64,000 nt of DNA from Spiroplasma endosymbiont of Labia minor (GTDB taxonomy: Bacteria; Bacillota_I; Bacilli_A; Mycoplasmatales; Mycoplasmataceae): the NCBI RefSeq assembly GCF_964019845.1, contig NZ_OZ026465.1:1-64000 (forward strand). Reading direction: 5' to 3'. A program made the translations under genes and the position numbers. Each line of letters begins with the position of its first letter. Within the stretch, counting starts at the first letter, position 1. This document shows, one piece after another, positions 27,776 through 38,179 of this stretch. The notes below the pieces were generated by a model, which was given only the letters and a program-made list of their open reading frames with translations, ran no database searches and was not told the DNA's origin.

Positions 27776-28831
27776 ATGAAAAAACTATTATCAATTTTAG
27801 GTTCATTATTTTTAATGTCAACATCAGCAATATCTGTTGCATCTTGTTCTATACCTAAAAAAACAATTGATATATCAATAGGAGATGGGTCAAATAAACT
27901 TGAAGATTATCAAGGAACAACAGGTAATTTAGTGACTATGGTTGTTTTTGATATTTTAAATTTATTGAATTATAATCCTGAAGTGCATGAAAATGATGAT
28001 ATTAATTTACCAGATAATATAAAAAATCTACCTTTATTAGCTGACGGAAATAAAGAAAAATTAATTCAAAAAGATGAGAAATGAAAAGATTTTTATAAAG
28101 ATTTTGAATCATCTAATGATTTTTTTTATAAAAATGTTAATGTAACAAATAGTAGTGGAGCAAAACCAAATAATCCTTCTGCAGATAGTGGTGGTTATGT
28201 TGGTAAAACATTTAAACAAGGAATGACTAATGATGGCTCTCCAGAAAGTATAGAAAATGCAAAGCCAATATTCCCAAATATAGATGTGCCATCATCTACA
28301 ACAGAAGAAATAAATAAAACTCAAACTAATGTTTTGGGTGATCAAATTTTTAATACATTAAGTGGCGTAAATTTTAATTTGCAATATGATGATAGTGAAA
28401 ATGAAGATATTGATACTTCAAAACCAATAGAGGTCGCACCAAACGCAACTGATGTTCCACTTTATTATACTAATGCTATTAATAGTGATTCAAAGGGTGA
28501 TGAAGATAAATATAAAACTCAAATAGAGGGAACTATTTACGAAACTGCAATTCCTGATATGACTTTTATAATTACTTTTGAAGGCATTAAAAATTATACA
28601 ATTACTTTACCAATTACAAATGTTGTTTATTTGTTATGAACAATTAACGCAATTGAAAATACAGATGCAGATACAAAAGATGATTTTTCTGGATCGTTAT
28701 ATACATTTGCATATCAATATCAATTTTCAAAAGATGTTATTGCATCTCGTTCTGGAACAGATTATATGTCAACAGCATTTCAATTATTTAATGATAATAC
28801 TTTTGATCAAATGTCAATAGATTTTTCATAA
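27776..28831 (+). CDS. Lipoprotein of unknown function
   Basis: The 351-residue product has a typical mollicute lipoprotein signal: MKKLLSILGSLFLMS, a hydrophobic core, and a lipobox ending SVASC with the acceptor Cys at residue 24. The mature part is Asp/Asn/Ser-rich with no motif I recognise, and it is probably surface exposed. GGGAGAGAG precedes the ATG. It is a single-gene unit with its own promoter and terminator. Confidence 0.85.
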
Positions 28832-28837
28832 TAATAT

Positions 28838-28868
28838 AATGGCTTCATTTTTTGGTGCCATTTTTTTT
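28838..28868 (+). terminator. Intrinsic terminator after the lipoprotein gene
   Basis: The stem AATGGC/GCCATT with a 13-base loop is followed by eight T. Confidence 0.8.
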
Positions 28869-28872
28869 ATGT

Positions 28873-28878
28873 TATAAT
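28873..28878 (+). promoter_or_regulatory. -10 box of the Q/N-rich protein gene
   Basis: TATAAT lies 28 bases before the ATG at 28907. An in-frame ATG at 28883 would fall at or near the transcription start, which supports the later start codon. Confidence 0.55.
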
Positions 28879-28906
28879 AACTATGATTTTCAAGGGGTGT
28901 GAATCA

Positions 28907-30247
28907 ATGAACAGCAATCTGGTTATTTTTAAAACAAATACTTCATATGATGTTGTAGAGCAAGATACAAAAAAAGTATTAGCTCAATTTCAAACAGAAG
29001 AATTAGCACAACAATATGCTTTATCAATAATTAACTCACAATCTCAATCATCAAATGATTATCAAATTTTGCCATTTTTTTCACCTTCAAATGAAAATAA
29101 TGCTACAAATAGATTATTACAACAACAAACAGAATCGCAACTTGAACAAATGCAATTAGAATATATGAAACAACAACAAACGCCACCAAATATTCAATTT
29201 GTTTCAGTTCCTCAACCACAATACATCCCATATCCAATTAATAATGCTAATGCAATACCACAAAATAATATGTCATATGGCGGTATTAACCAACAAATAA
29301 GAAGAAGTGTACCACAAAGAAAAGTTTTATATACAGATTCTGATGAATATCCAACATATGATCCATACGATAATTTTACAATGACATCAGATTTTGACGG
29401 GCCATTTAACTTAAATAATCAGACAGGTGAATTAGAAATACCACCAACAATAGACGCGACACAAAGTTTATATGATAATTCAAAAAATAAATTATTGAAA
29501 GATCAAGTATTTGATGACTATGGTGCGTTTGTTTTAACAGAACCACAAAAAGTTTACACAACAGATGATAGATCACATGGTGAATCTATTAATTATAAAT
29601 ATGATGATTTAGGATATGAAAATAATGACTTCAAAACTATAGAACCTATAAAACCGATTTTTAAAACAGAAACTTTGGATGATAATTCGTTAAATGCATT
29701 AGATAATCTTAATATAGCAAATAATGAAAAAATGAAAAATTTAAGTAAGGCTGAAAAAAAACAAGTAAAATTAATGAAAAAACAGCAAAAAAAAAATAAA
29801 TCTAACGTAGAATTAATTGAAGATGATTTTGATGAACCAGAGCCCTATTTAATAAATGATAATTCAAAGCAAATTCCAAATAATAATCAAGGAGGTAAAG
29901 ACAAATATATTTATGATCCTCAACCAACTTCAATTAATGTCCGCCAATCAGCGGTAAATAATGTCTCAAATTATAGATCAAATGATGTATCTTCAATTTA
30001 TAGAGGTTCAAGCAATGTTATTGATTTAGGTCCCGAAGCCGAAGAAGATGATATTTTCTCAAATCCAAGAGAAGATGCAAGGCAATATGCGAGAAATAAT
30101 GGCGGAGATTTAGGAGATTTTGAACGTTTTGATAATAATCCTCGTTTAGAAAAAAAGAGATTGAAACAAGAGAATAAATTAATGAAATTACGTGAAAAGG
30201 AAATAGCACAAGAATATAAATTGAAAGAAAAGAGTAAAAACAAATAA
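28907..30247 (+). CDS. Q/N-rich, charged cytoplasmic protein of unknown function
   Basis: The 446-residue protein has no signal peptide or membrane helix. Residues 60-130 are rich in Gln, Pro and Asn (QQQTES, KQQQTPP); the middle is Asp/Tyr-rich; there is a basic Lys/Gln block near 285-305; and the last 40 residues form a charged helix or coiled coil. Such composition suggests a disordered or scaffold protein, but nothing identifies it. The ATG at 28907 follows AAGGGGTG. Its stop codon overlaps the ung start (TAATG), suggesting coupled translation. Confidence 0.7.
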   Translation: MNSNLVIFKTNTSYDVVEQDTKKVLAQFQTEELAQQYALSIINSQSQSSNDYQILPFFSPSNENNATNRLLQQQTESQLEQMQLEYMKQQQTPPNIQFVSVPQPQYIPYPINNANAIPQNNMSYGGINQQIRRSVPQRKVLYTDSDEYPTYDPYDNFTMTSDFDGPFNLNNQTGELEIPPTIDATQSLYDNSKNKLLKDQVFDDYGAFVLTEPQKVYTTDDRSHGESINYKYDDLGYENNDFKTIEPIKPIFKTETLDDNSLNALDNLNIANNEKMKNLSKAEKKQVKLMKKQQKKNKSNVELIEDDFDEPEPYLINDNSKQIPNNNQGGKDKYIYDPQPTSINVRQSAVNNVSNYRSNDVSSIYRGSSNVIDLGPEAEEDDIFSNPREDARQYARNNGGDLGDFERFDNNPRLEKKRLKQENKLMKLREKEIAQEYKLKEKSKNK

Positions 30248-30906
30248 TGATGAAAATAGATTCAAGCTGGCAGGATTTTTTTTCTCAAGAATACAAAAAA
30301 GATTATTATAAAAAATTGATGAAGCAAATAGAATTTGAATATAAAAATAAAAATGTATTTCCAAGTCATGATGATCTTTTTCGATTATTTTCACTTGTTA
30401 AATCAGAAAATATTAAAGTTGTGATTATTGGGCAAGATCCATATCATGGTATAAATCAAGCAAATGGATTAGCTTTTTCAACAAATTCTTTTAAAACACC
30501 GCCATCTTTAAAAAATATTTTCAAGGAATTGAAAGATGACTTAGGTGTTGATCATTCATTTGCAAATTCACTAGATGGATGGGCAAAACAAGGTATTTTC
30601 CTAATGAATGCAATTTGAACAGTGGAAGAAAAAACACCATTAAGTCACGAATCAACCGGGTGGTTAATTTTTTCAAAAAATCTCTTAAATTATTTATTAA
30701 AAATTAATTCAAATGTTATTTTTTGTTTGTGAGGTAATTTTGCAAAAAATCTATATAATAATTTAGAAAGTAAAAGTAATTTTGTTATTGAATCTGGACA
30801 TCCTTCACCATTTAGTTGAAAATATTTTCATAATACAAAACCTTTTTCAAAAATAAATCAAATTTTAATATCACAGAACCAGCCAATCATAGATTGATCA
30901 AAATAG
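30247..30906 (+). CDS. ung: Uracil-DNA glycosylase
   Basis: This 219-residue family 1 enzyme excises uracil from DNA. It shows the catalytic motif GQDPYHG near residue 60, FLMNAIWTV near 120 and the HPSPFS loop near 180, all diagnostic. Two adjacent ATGs (30247, 30250) are possible; the first overlaps the preceding stop codon. Start ribosome site is weak. Confidence 0.93.
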
Positions 30907-30922
30907 AAAGAAAGGTTTATAT

Positions 30923-31828
30923 ATGCAGCAAATTAGTGAATGATTGTTAACAAGTAATCATATGGCAATTATGGTTACGGGCTTAATAGGTGGATTTGCA
31001 TTTATTTATATTATTTATAATGCAATTTCATATGCAATATTGCGTGAAAGATACCACGGTATTCGATTTACAACAAAAAATATTGCCTATATTACAATGT
31101 TCACTGCAGTTTCTGTTTCTGTTACAGTTGTTGTTTCTATGACTGTACCAATTACTGTTTTTCCACCGATTAGAATAGCAATTGAAGGTGTTATGGTTAA
31201 AATTACTGGTTTTATGTTTGGACCAATTGTTGGTTTATTGGTTGGATTGATTACAGAAGGATTAACTATGTTATTTGTACCTTCTTTTATTCATCCTGCT
31301 TTTATAATTTGTATATGTGCTTTTGGTTTTATCTCTGGAATTGGATCTTCTTTTAACAGAATTTCAGGTTCAAAAAGAAATATCTTATTGATTTTAATAA
31401 ATTTATTTGTTACTTTATTTGGTATTTTTATTTATGTTATTTATGCATACTGAAGGCCAGTAAACAACCAAGTATCAATTTTGGGAATTGTAATGTCTAA
31501 AGAAATTTATATGTGATTTTTTATTGCAACATTAATTTTGACTTTACTCATTGTCTGAATAACGTATTTTTCTTTAATAAAGAATCATGCTAAAATGTTA
31601 GATGAACTTTTGCCCGTGATGTTAATTGCAATCACATGCGAATATTTAGCGACAACGTTAATTTCAGCTTGAGGAGATGGCGAATTTTTAGGAATTCCAT
31701 CAACAGAAGGATATTCTACAATGGTTGCTATACGTTTAGTTCAAGCACCTTTAAAAATAATTTTTAATAGTTTTGTTTTGTATTTTTCATATAAAGCGGT
31801 AAAACCGTTAATCAAAAAAGATAGATAG
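30923..31828 (+). CDS. ECF transporter S component (substrate unknown)
   Basis: This 301-residue membrane protein has about seven hydrophobic segments. The central block ITMFTAVSVSV ... GVMVKITGFMFGPIVGLLVGLITEGL resembles the vitamin-binding S components of energy-coupling factor transporters. No EcfA or EcfT genes are nearby, as usual for group II ECF systems that share one energising module. Substrate cannot be told from sequence; folate or riboflavin types are common in mollicutes. AAAGAAAGG lies upstream of the ATG. Confidence 0.75.
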
Positions 31829-31853
31829 AACAAATAGTAAAGGAAGATGAGGA

Positions 31854-33188
31854 ATGAAATTTTATAGTTCATTTAGTCAACGTGAAGTAGAACTTGATGA
31901 TGATTTTATAAAAATTTACTTATGCGGGCCTACAGTTTATAGTGACATACATATCGGTAATGCAAGACCGATTTTACTTGTTGATTTTTTTGTTCGTTGT
32001 TTAGAATTTTTAGATTTTCAAATTGATTACATGCAAAATATTACAGACATTGATGACAAAATAATTAATAAAGCGAGAGCTGAAAATGTTAACGAAGAAG
32101 TTATAGCAAAGAAATATACCGATGCTTATCTTGATATTTTGAAAAAACTTAATATAAGAAAACCAAATTCGTTAAGACCAATTTCACAAAAAATTGAAAA
32201 AATAATAAAATTTATAGATCTATTAATTGAAAAAGAAATGGCCTATGAAGTCAATGGTAACGTTTATTTTTCAATTGATAAATATAAAGATGAATACGGT
32301 AAACTTTCAAATAAAAAACTTGATGAATTGAATATAGGGAAAAGAATAGCTATTGATAAAAATAAACATAATCCTTTAGACTTTGTAATTTGAAAAAAAA
32401 CAACAGAAGGTAAACAATGATACACTAAATGATCGAAAGGTAGGCCAGGTTGACACACAGAATGTGCCGTTTTAATAGATAATCATTTCGGAAGTGAAGG
32501 TGTAGATGTTCATTTTGGTGGAGTAGATTTACAATTTCCTCATCATGAAAATTCTCGTATTCAATTTTTGGCAAAAAATAAACATGAAATTGCAAAAATC
32601 TGAATGCATAATGGTCATGTTACACTTGGTGATGCTAAAATGTCAAAATCATTAGGGAATATTTTAACTGTTAAAGAATTTTTAAAAGATAATTCTGTAA
32701 ATGAATTGCGATATATTTTCATGACAAAAAACTATAGAGCACCTATTGATTTTAATAATGATTTATTGCAACAAGCAAAAAAATGAGAAGACAGAATTAA
32801 AAAATTATTAATTAAAATTCGTTGACAATGTGCAGTCGGTAAAATTTTTATTACAGAAAATATACCAATTGATGAAGAATTAAATTCGTATCATTTCATT
32901 GCTAATTTTAAAGATTACATTACAAATGATTTAGACCTTCCTGCAATGATAACACAAATAGATTTAATGGTTAAACATATAAATCAACAATTGCTATTTG
33001 AAGAGATAGACTCAACGCCAACTAAATTAAATATAATTTTAAATGTTTTAGGTTTTGATTTTAAATTAAAAGAATTAACAAAAGATGAAGTGAATGAAAT
33101 TTTAGAATGACAACAATTATTATTTGAAAAGAAATTTGACATGGCAGATAGTTTAAGAAAAAATTTATTAGAACGAGAGTTATTATAA
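31854..33188 (+). CDS. cysS: Cysteinyl-tRNA synthetase
   Basis: The 444-residue class I synthetase shows the zinc cysteine in LCGPTVY near residue 25, the HIGH-type motif IHIGNA, the zinc ligands HTECAV and HHENS, and KMSKSLGN near residue 264. Length is normal. AAGGAAGATGAGGA lies directly before the ATG. The stop overlaps the rlmB ATG (TAATG). Confidence 0.95.
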
Positions 33189-33943
33189 TGCAGCATACTA
33201 ATAAAAATGAATTAATTATCGTAACCGGTAAGCATTCTGTTTTTGAATTAATTGAAAAACAACCTAATCAGATAAAAAATATTAAAGTTATTTCAAAAGT
33301 GCTTCTAACAAAATATAGTTCAATTTTAAAAGAGTATAATATCGATGTGCAAGTACAAAAGAAATTAACAAATATAAATGAAATTGATTCTAATAAAACA
33401 CAAGGAATAACAGCTGAGTTAAAAGATTTTTTATATACAGATCTGCAAAAATATTTAAAAATTGCAAGCAATTATAAAAAACAAACAGTTTTAATTTTAG
33501 ATAAAATTAATGATCCGCATAATTTCGGTTCTTTAATTCGTTCTGCCGTTCAACTTGGTGTTGACGCAATTATTATTCCAGAAAAAAATCAAGTTAAAGT
33601 TACATCAACGGTTATAAAAACATCTGTTGGTGCAATATGAAGTATACCGATTATTTTAGTTCCAAATTTAGTTTCAACAATAAATTTATTAAAAAATAAT
33701 GATTTTTGAATATACGGAACTAATCTTTCAAAAAATAAAACAAAACTGAATGAAACTCCTTTCTATGAGAAAATAGCTTTAATTTTGGGTAATGAAGGAA
33801 ACGGTATTTCACAAAAATTAAGTGAAAAACTAGATTTTAATATTTTTGTGCCGATGACAAATTTAATTGACTCTTTGAATGTGAGTGTTGCTGGAGCAAT
33901 TATTATGTATCACATTTTTATAAGCCAAAAAAACAATGAATAA
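33188..33943 (+). CDS. rlmB: 23S rRNA 2'-O-ribose methyltransferase, TrmH/RlmB family
   Basis: This 251-residue SPOUT methyltransferase has an N-terminal substrate-binding domain, motif 1 NDPHNFGSLIRSA near residue 110, motif 2 LGNEGNGI near 200 and motif 3 SLNVSVAGAI near 228, which form the SAM knot. The cysS-rlmB adjacency is the same as in Bacillus. It overlaps the preceding gene by one base and the following gene by eight. Confidence 0.9.
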
Positions 33944-34670
33944 AATCATAAATTCATCGCAGTTTAATTTTCTTAAATATTTAAGAAAATTCTTCACAAA
34001 TGCAAATTTCTTTATAGTTCAACAATTCGTTAGAGAAGTTTTAAATTCTTTTAGAACAAATACAAAAATATTAAAAAGTAGAGATCCATATTTGAAATTT
34101 ATGAATTTAATAAACTATTGAACAAAAATTTTTTTGAATAGTGAAATAAATTTTATAAAATATAATAATAATCCATTGAATCAACTTTATGAATTGTGTC
34201 TTAATTATTTAAGAAATTATTTTGAAGATTATATCCAACATATCAAAATAAATTTCAAATCGAATGAAAGATTAAATAATTTAATTTTATTTAAAAAGTC
34301 TCTCAAAAAAAACGAAATAAAATTAGCAATTAAAAATAGAATAAATAATCAAGATAACGTGTTAAAAATTTTTTATATAACTAATGATTTAGTTTTAAAA
34401 AGATTTTTAATAGGAAATAAAAATCAAAAAAATGAAGTTGATTCTAAAAAAATATATGTAAGATATTTTGTTAAATATGCAAAATTTAATAAAATTGGAG
34501 ATAAGTTAACTAATTTAGATAAATTTATTTTAGATGAAATAAATTTTGATAATAGATTAACAATGCGAGATTTTCTGTATGAAATTAGTCAGCAAAATTA
34601 TATGGGAAAATATAAAAATAATTTCAAAAATTCTATTTACATTTTAAGAGAAATTTGAGAAAATATCTAA
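33936..34670 (+). CDS. Unknown protein in the syntenic place of rae1/sigH
   Basis: The 244-residue protein is very rich in Asn, Lys, Ile and Phe and has no recognisable motif, signal peptide or clear membrane helix. Bacillus carries rlmB-rae1-sigH-rpmGB-secE-nusG here, so a highly diverged sigma-like factor is one possibility. The C-terminal part (LTMRDFLYEIS ... YILREIWEN, residues 205-243) could form a helix-turn-helix, but this is guesswork. The catalytic aspartates of a NYN domain are not apparent, so Rae1 is unlikely. It overlaps rlmB by eight bases and ends before a strong terminator. Confidence 0.65.
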
Positions 34671-34678
34671 TGTAATTT

Positions 34679-34701
34679 ACAACTCTTAGGAGTTGTTTTT
34701 A
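34679..34701 (+). terminator. Intrinsic terminator before rpmG
   Basis: The stem ACAACTC/GAGTTGT with loop TTAG is followed by a T-run. Confidence 0.9.
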
Positions 34702-34702
34702 T

Positions 34703-34730
34703 TTGCTCAATTTAAAATTTAGTGTATTAT
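34703..34730 (+). promoter_or_regulatory. Promoter of rpmG-secE-nusG
   Basis: TTGCTC (34703-34708) and TATTAT (34725-34730) are separated by 16 bases, with the rpmG ATG 17 bases on. Confidence 0.5.
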
Positions 34731-34746
34731 GTAAGTGAGGTAAAAT

Positions 34747-34905
34747 ATGGGTAATAATTCAAAAAAAGTAATTCTTGTTTGTGAAGAATGTCTATCAAGG
34801 AATTATTCAATAACAAAAAGTGCTATTGGACAACGCGAAAGAATAGTAATCAAAAAACATTGTGTAAAGTGTAATAAACATACAATACATAAAGAAACAC
34901 GTTAG
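34747..34905 (+). CDS. rpmG: Large ribosomal subunit protein bL33 (zinc-binding type)
   Basis: The 52-residue protein keeps the two zinc-binding pairs CEEC and CVKC, so it is the C+ form of bL33. It contains the typical central VLVCEEC...NYSITKS and C-terminal [13 protein letters not shown] precedes the ATG. It heads the rpmG-secE-nusG operon as in Bacillus. Confidence 0.93.
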   Translation: MGNNSKKVILVCEECLSRNYSITKSAIGQRERIVIKKHCVKCNKHTIHKETR

Positions 34906-34916
34906 GAGATTCATTT

Positions 34917-35399
34917 ATGAAAGATAATTTGTCAAATGATAATAAAGAAATAGACGTTATAGAAAAAAACAAAGTAAAACAAAAATTGGCAGAGCAGAAA
35001 GCTCAAATAAAATTACAAAAACAAAAAGATAAAGAAAGTGTAAGGAAATTAAAAAATAATTTAAAAATAACTAAAGCTGAAAATTTAAATCAAAATGATG
35101 AAACACTTTCTGATAAAGAAATTAGAAAAAGAGCAAAAAAAGAACAAGAATTAGCATATAAAAATGCAGCTGCTGTAAAATTAAAAAAAACTGAAAAAGA
35201 CAAAATAAATTGAAAACAAACTATTCGTGAATTTCCAGCTGCAATGACTAAAGAAGTTTTGAAAATTAGATGAGGAACTGCATCATCACTTGGATTTAAA
35301 TTTTTGATAACAATAATTTTTCTGGCGCTATCCGCAGTCTTCTTTTTCTTAATTGATTGAGGATTACAAGAATTATTTACATTAATGCATGTTTTATAA
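34917..35399 (+). CDS. secE: Preprotein translocase subunit SecE with long charged N-terminus
   Basis: The conserved SecE core lies at the C-terminus: an amphipathic segment (EFPAAMTKEVLKIRW, residues 103-117) followed by one transmembrane helix. About 95 highly charged Lys/Glu residues precede it, making 160 residues in total against about 60 in Bacillus. Identification rests on that core plus the position between rpmG and nusG. AGGAGAT precedes the ATG. Confidence 0.88.
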
Positions 35400-35411
35400 A
35401 AGGAGAATAAT

Positions 35412-36011
35412 ATGATACAAGATAATTTAACTAATGAATTAAATCAACCAAAAGGACAATGATTTGTTATCAATTGTAATGTTGGATACGAAGACAGAGT
35501 TCGTCAAGATCTATTACAAAAAGTAGAAACAGGTAATTTGACTAATTTAATTTATGATATTAGAATAGCCAAATTACCATTTGAAGGTAAAAATGGTAAG
35601 GTTTATGATAAAAATAAATTTCCAGGATATGTTTTTGTGAATATGCAAATGACAGATGAGGCTTGATTTATTGTTAGAAATACACCTGGAGTAACAGGAT
35701 TTATTGGTTCATCTGGTAAGGGGGCTAAACCACTTCCCTTAATGGCAGATGAAGTTGAAAAAATGCTAATAGATGAAGTAAATAAACCAACTATTGAAGA
35801 TTATAAAAATCAATTACAAGAAAGAATTAAACTTTCATTTAAAATCGGAGATACAGTTGTAATAAAAAGTGGGACTTTATCTGGAAAAGAAGGTAAAGTT
35901 GCAGAATTAAATAATGCAAATAAAACCGCTGTTATTAATATAGAATTGTTTGGCAGATATGTTCCTTCTGAAATTGCATACGATAATATTGAAATAGCTT
36001 ACAAGGATTAA
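35412..36011 (+). CDS. nusG: Transcription termination/antitermination factor NusG
   Basis: The 199-residue protein has the NGN domain (WFVINCNVGYEDRVRQDL ... FPGYVFVNM, VRNTPGVTGFIG) and a C-terminal KOW domain (FKIGDTVVIKSGTLSGKEGKV). It binds RNA polymerase and affects pausing. AAAGGAG precedes the ATG. A strong terminator closes the operon. Confidence 0.95.
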
Positions 36012-36022
36012 TTTATATATGC

Positions 36023-36056
36023 AAAATCTAATAATTTTGATTATTAGATTTTTTAT
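36023..36056 (+). terminator. Intrinsic terminator after nusG
   Basis: A 13-bp perfect stem (AAAATCTAATAAT and its complement) with a TTTG loop and T-tail. The following 150 bases to the next gene hold only AT-rich sequence, with a possible extended -10 (TGTGATAAT) near 36096. Confidence 0.9.
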
Positions 36057-36212
36057 TTTGATTGCTAAAATAATTTATTTTTTTGTATTTTTATGTGATA
36101 ATCTACAAGCGCAAAAGATATATATGTATTTTTATGATTTTATTTATGCATAGATACAAATTAAATTGGGCTTACAAATTATTATTAGTTATAAAATGAA
36201 AGATAAATTATC

Positions 36213-38179
36213 ATGAAAAAAATATTAAGTTTATATATCATTTTAATAAACCAAATTATAAAACATAGTTATCATTTTTCTTCTTTTGATTGATGCAATA
36301 AAACAATAGATATTTTAAATTATGAAAATTATGAATCTTTTTTGTTTTGGCAGTTGTAGCAACATTTGTTTATGCTGCTGTATCTTCTTATAATAATTCT
36401 ATTAACTATCAAGCAGCATCATTAGCAGAATCTTTAGTAAACTATAAATTATTTTTTGGACCAGTATTAATTTTTGCACTTTTACCTATAATGTGTTTTG
36501 TAGAATCAAGAGAATTATATTTATTTAATTTTAATACTTTATACTATGAGGAACTACGAAACTTTCACAAACGATTAAGAATTAATTTATTGCAGTTATT
36601 ATTTTCCATTATTTTTATATTTGCTGAAACATTAGTTATACAAATATTTTATTATATGATTTTAATATCAATGCAATTTAATGCGTTAAATTCTTTAATT
36701 GCTTTATGTATTTTAGAACTAATTGTGATATTTTCAATAATCATTTGCTTATCGTTATTTTGAATTGCTCATAAATTGATTGGCAAATGAATATTGCTTT
36801 CAAATTTATTTTTATTTCTATCGTTTATATTTTTATTTATTAATCAAATAATGAATTGAAAATCATCAACTACTGAATTAAATAATTATGATGAAACAAA
36901 AATTCAATTAAATGATGAAACAAAAATAAATTATATAGATTTAAAAAATATTTTGTCTATAGAAAATACAGAACTTTATAAAAAAGAATTTTCAAATACA
37001 AAAGATATTTATACACTTATTCACATGTTAAATTATGATTTAAGACCCTTTAATGACAATAATAAAATTATTATTAAAATTTCAAAGTCGAATGATACTT
37101 ATGCATTTCGAAAATTTGATTATCAAGAATTAATTTCGTATGTTTCAAATAAAAATTTGATGAGTTGAAATATTGCAAAAAATTTAATTCATGAAGAAAA
37201 TGAAATTAGTTATTTCAATAAATTATTTTCATATTTAAAAGAAGATCAAACTATTGAAAAATTATTAGATTTCTTTAAAGATGATAGTTTACTGGATAAA
37301 GATTTAGTGTCAACAAATTTATTAGATTATATATCTATAGATAATGATGGAATACATTTAAATATTAAAATCACAAATGATGATGAATTATTTTTGACAG
37401 AATTGTTTAAAGAAATATTTCTTTATTGTTTATATGATAGTGTAACAAATGATAATGATATTGCTGTAAATATTTTGGATGTCATGTTTACAGATAATAA
37501 TTATAAAAAAACAAAATTAAATTGTTTGGATCAAATGTTGTGAAGTGAACCAATTTATAATAATGAATTGATTGGTATTTTAAAAAAATTTAATTATTCA
37601 AATGAAAACTTAAATCAATTTATTGACTATTTTATAACTTCGTTGATTATGAATGTTAATTTAAAACAAATTAATATAACACTTGACATGGCAATTAAAA
37701 TTTTAAATTATCAAAATAATCAACGAATGAGAAATTATTTTGATATTACAAATCATATGTTCAATTTAGAAATATCTTTTGTATCACAAAGTAAATTAAA
37801 TAATTATTCATTCTTACACAATAATAATTTAGATAATGTATCTAAAGAAATTAATTCTTTTAATGAATTAGAAATATTGGAAACAGATGACGGTTATTTT
37901 ATTACAAATAATCTAACTTATTCCAATACGTACACTATATGAATTTTAGTTATTTACACATTAGTAACTTTGACTTTATTTGGTTTGATTATTATTTTAA
38001 GAGAACAAAGAATTCGAAATTTTGTTTTTAATTATACATCAGCAGATTTATTAAATGACATTATTAATCAAGTATATAAAAAAGAGGAATATTCAAATGA
38101 AAAAACTATTAAGTATATTAGGAACATTAGCATTGGGAGCATCATCAACAGCTCTTTCGGTTTCTTGTTCAACAAATAA
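36213..38179 (+). pseudogene. ABC-2-like permease with large extracytoplasmic domain, frameshifted
   Basis: The reading frame from the ATG at 36213 (GAAAG upstream) ends at a TAG near 36357, while frame +2 carries an uninterrupted membrane protein to 38179. Restoring one T near 36332 joins them (NYENYWIFFVLAVVATF) into about 655 residues. The N-terminal third has five or six hydrophobic helices, then roughly 350 residues of soluble, Asn/Asp-rich sequence, and a last helix near restored residue 580. This resembles ABC-2/FtsX-like permeases of mollicutes, but no ATPase is nearby. An alternative start at TTG 36347 lacks a ribosome site. It overlaps the next lipoprotein gene. Confidence 0.6.
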
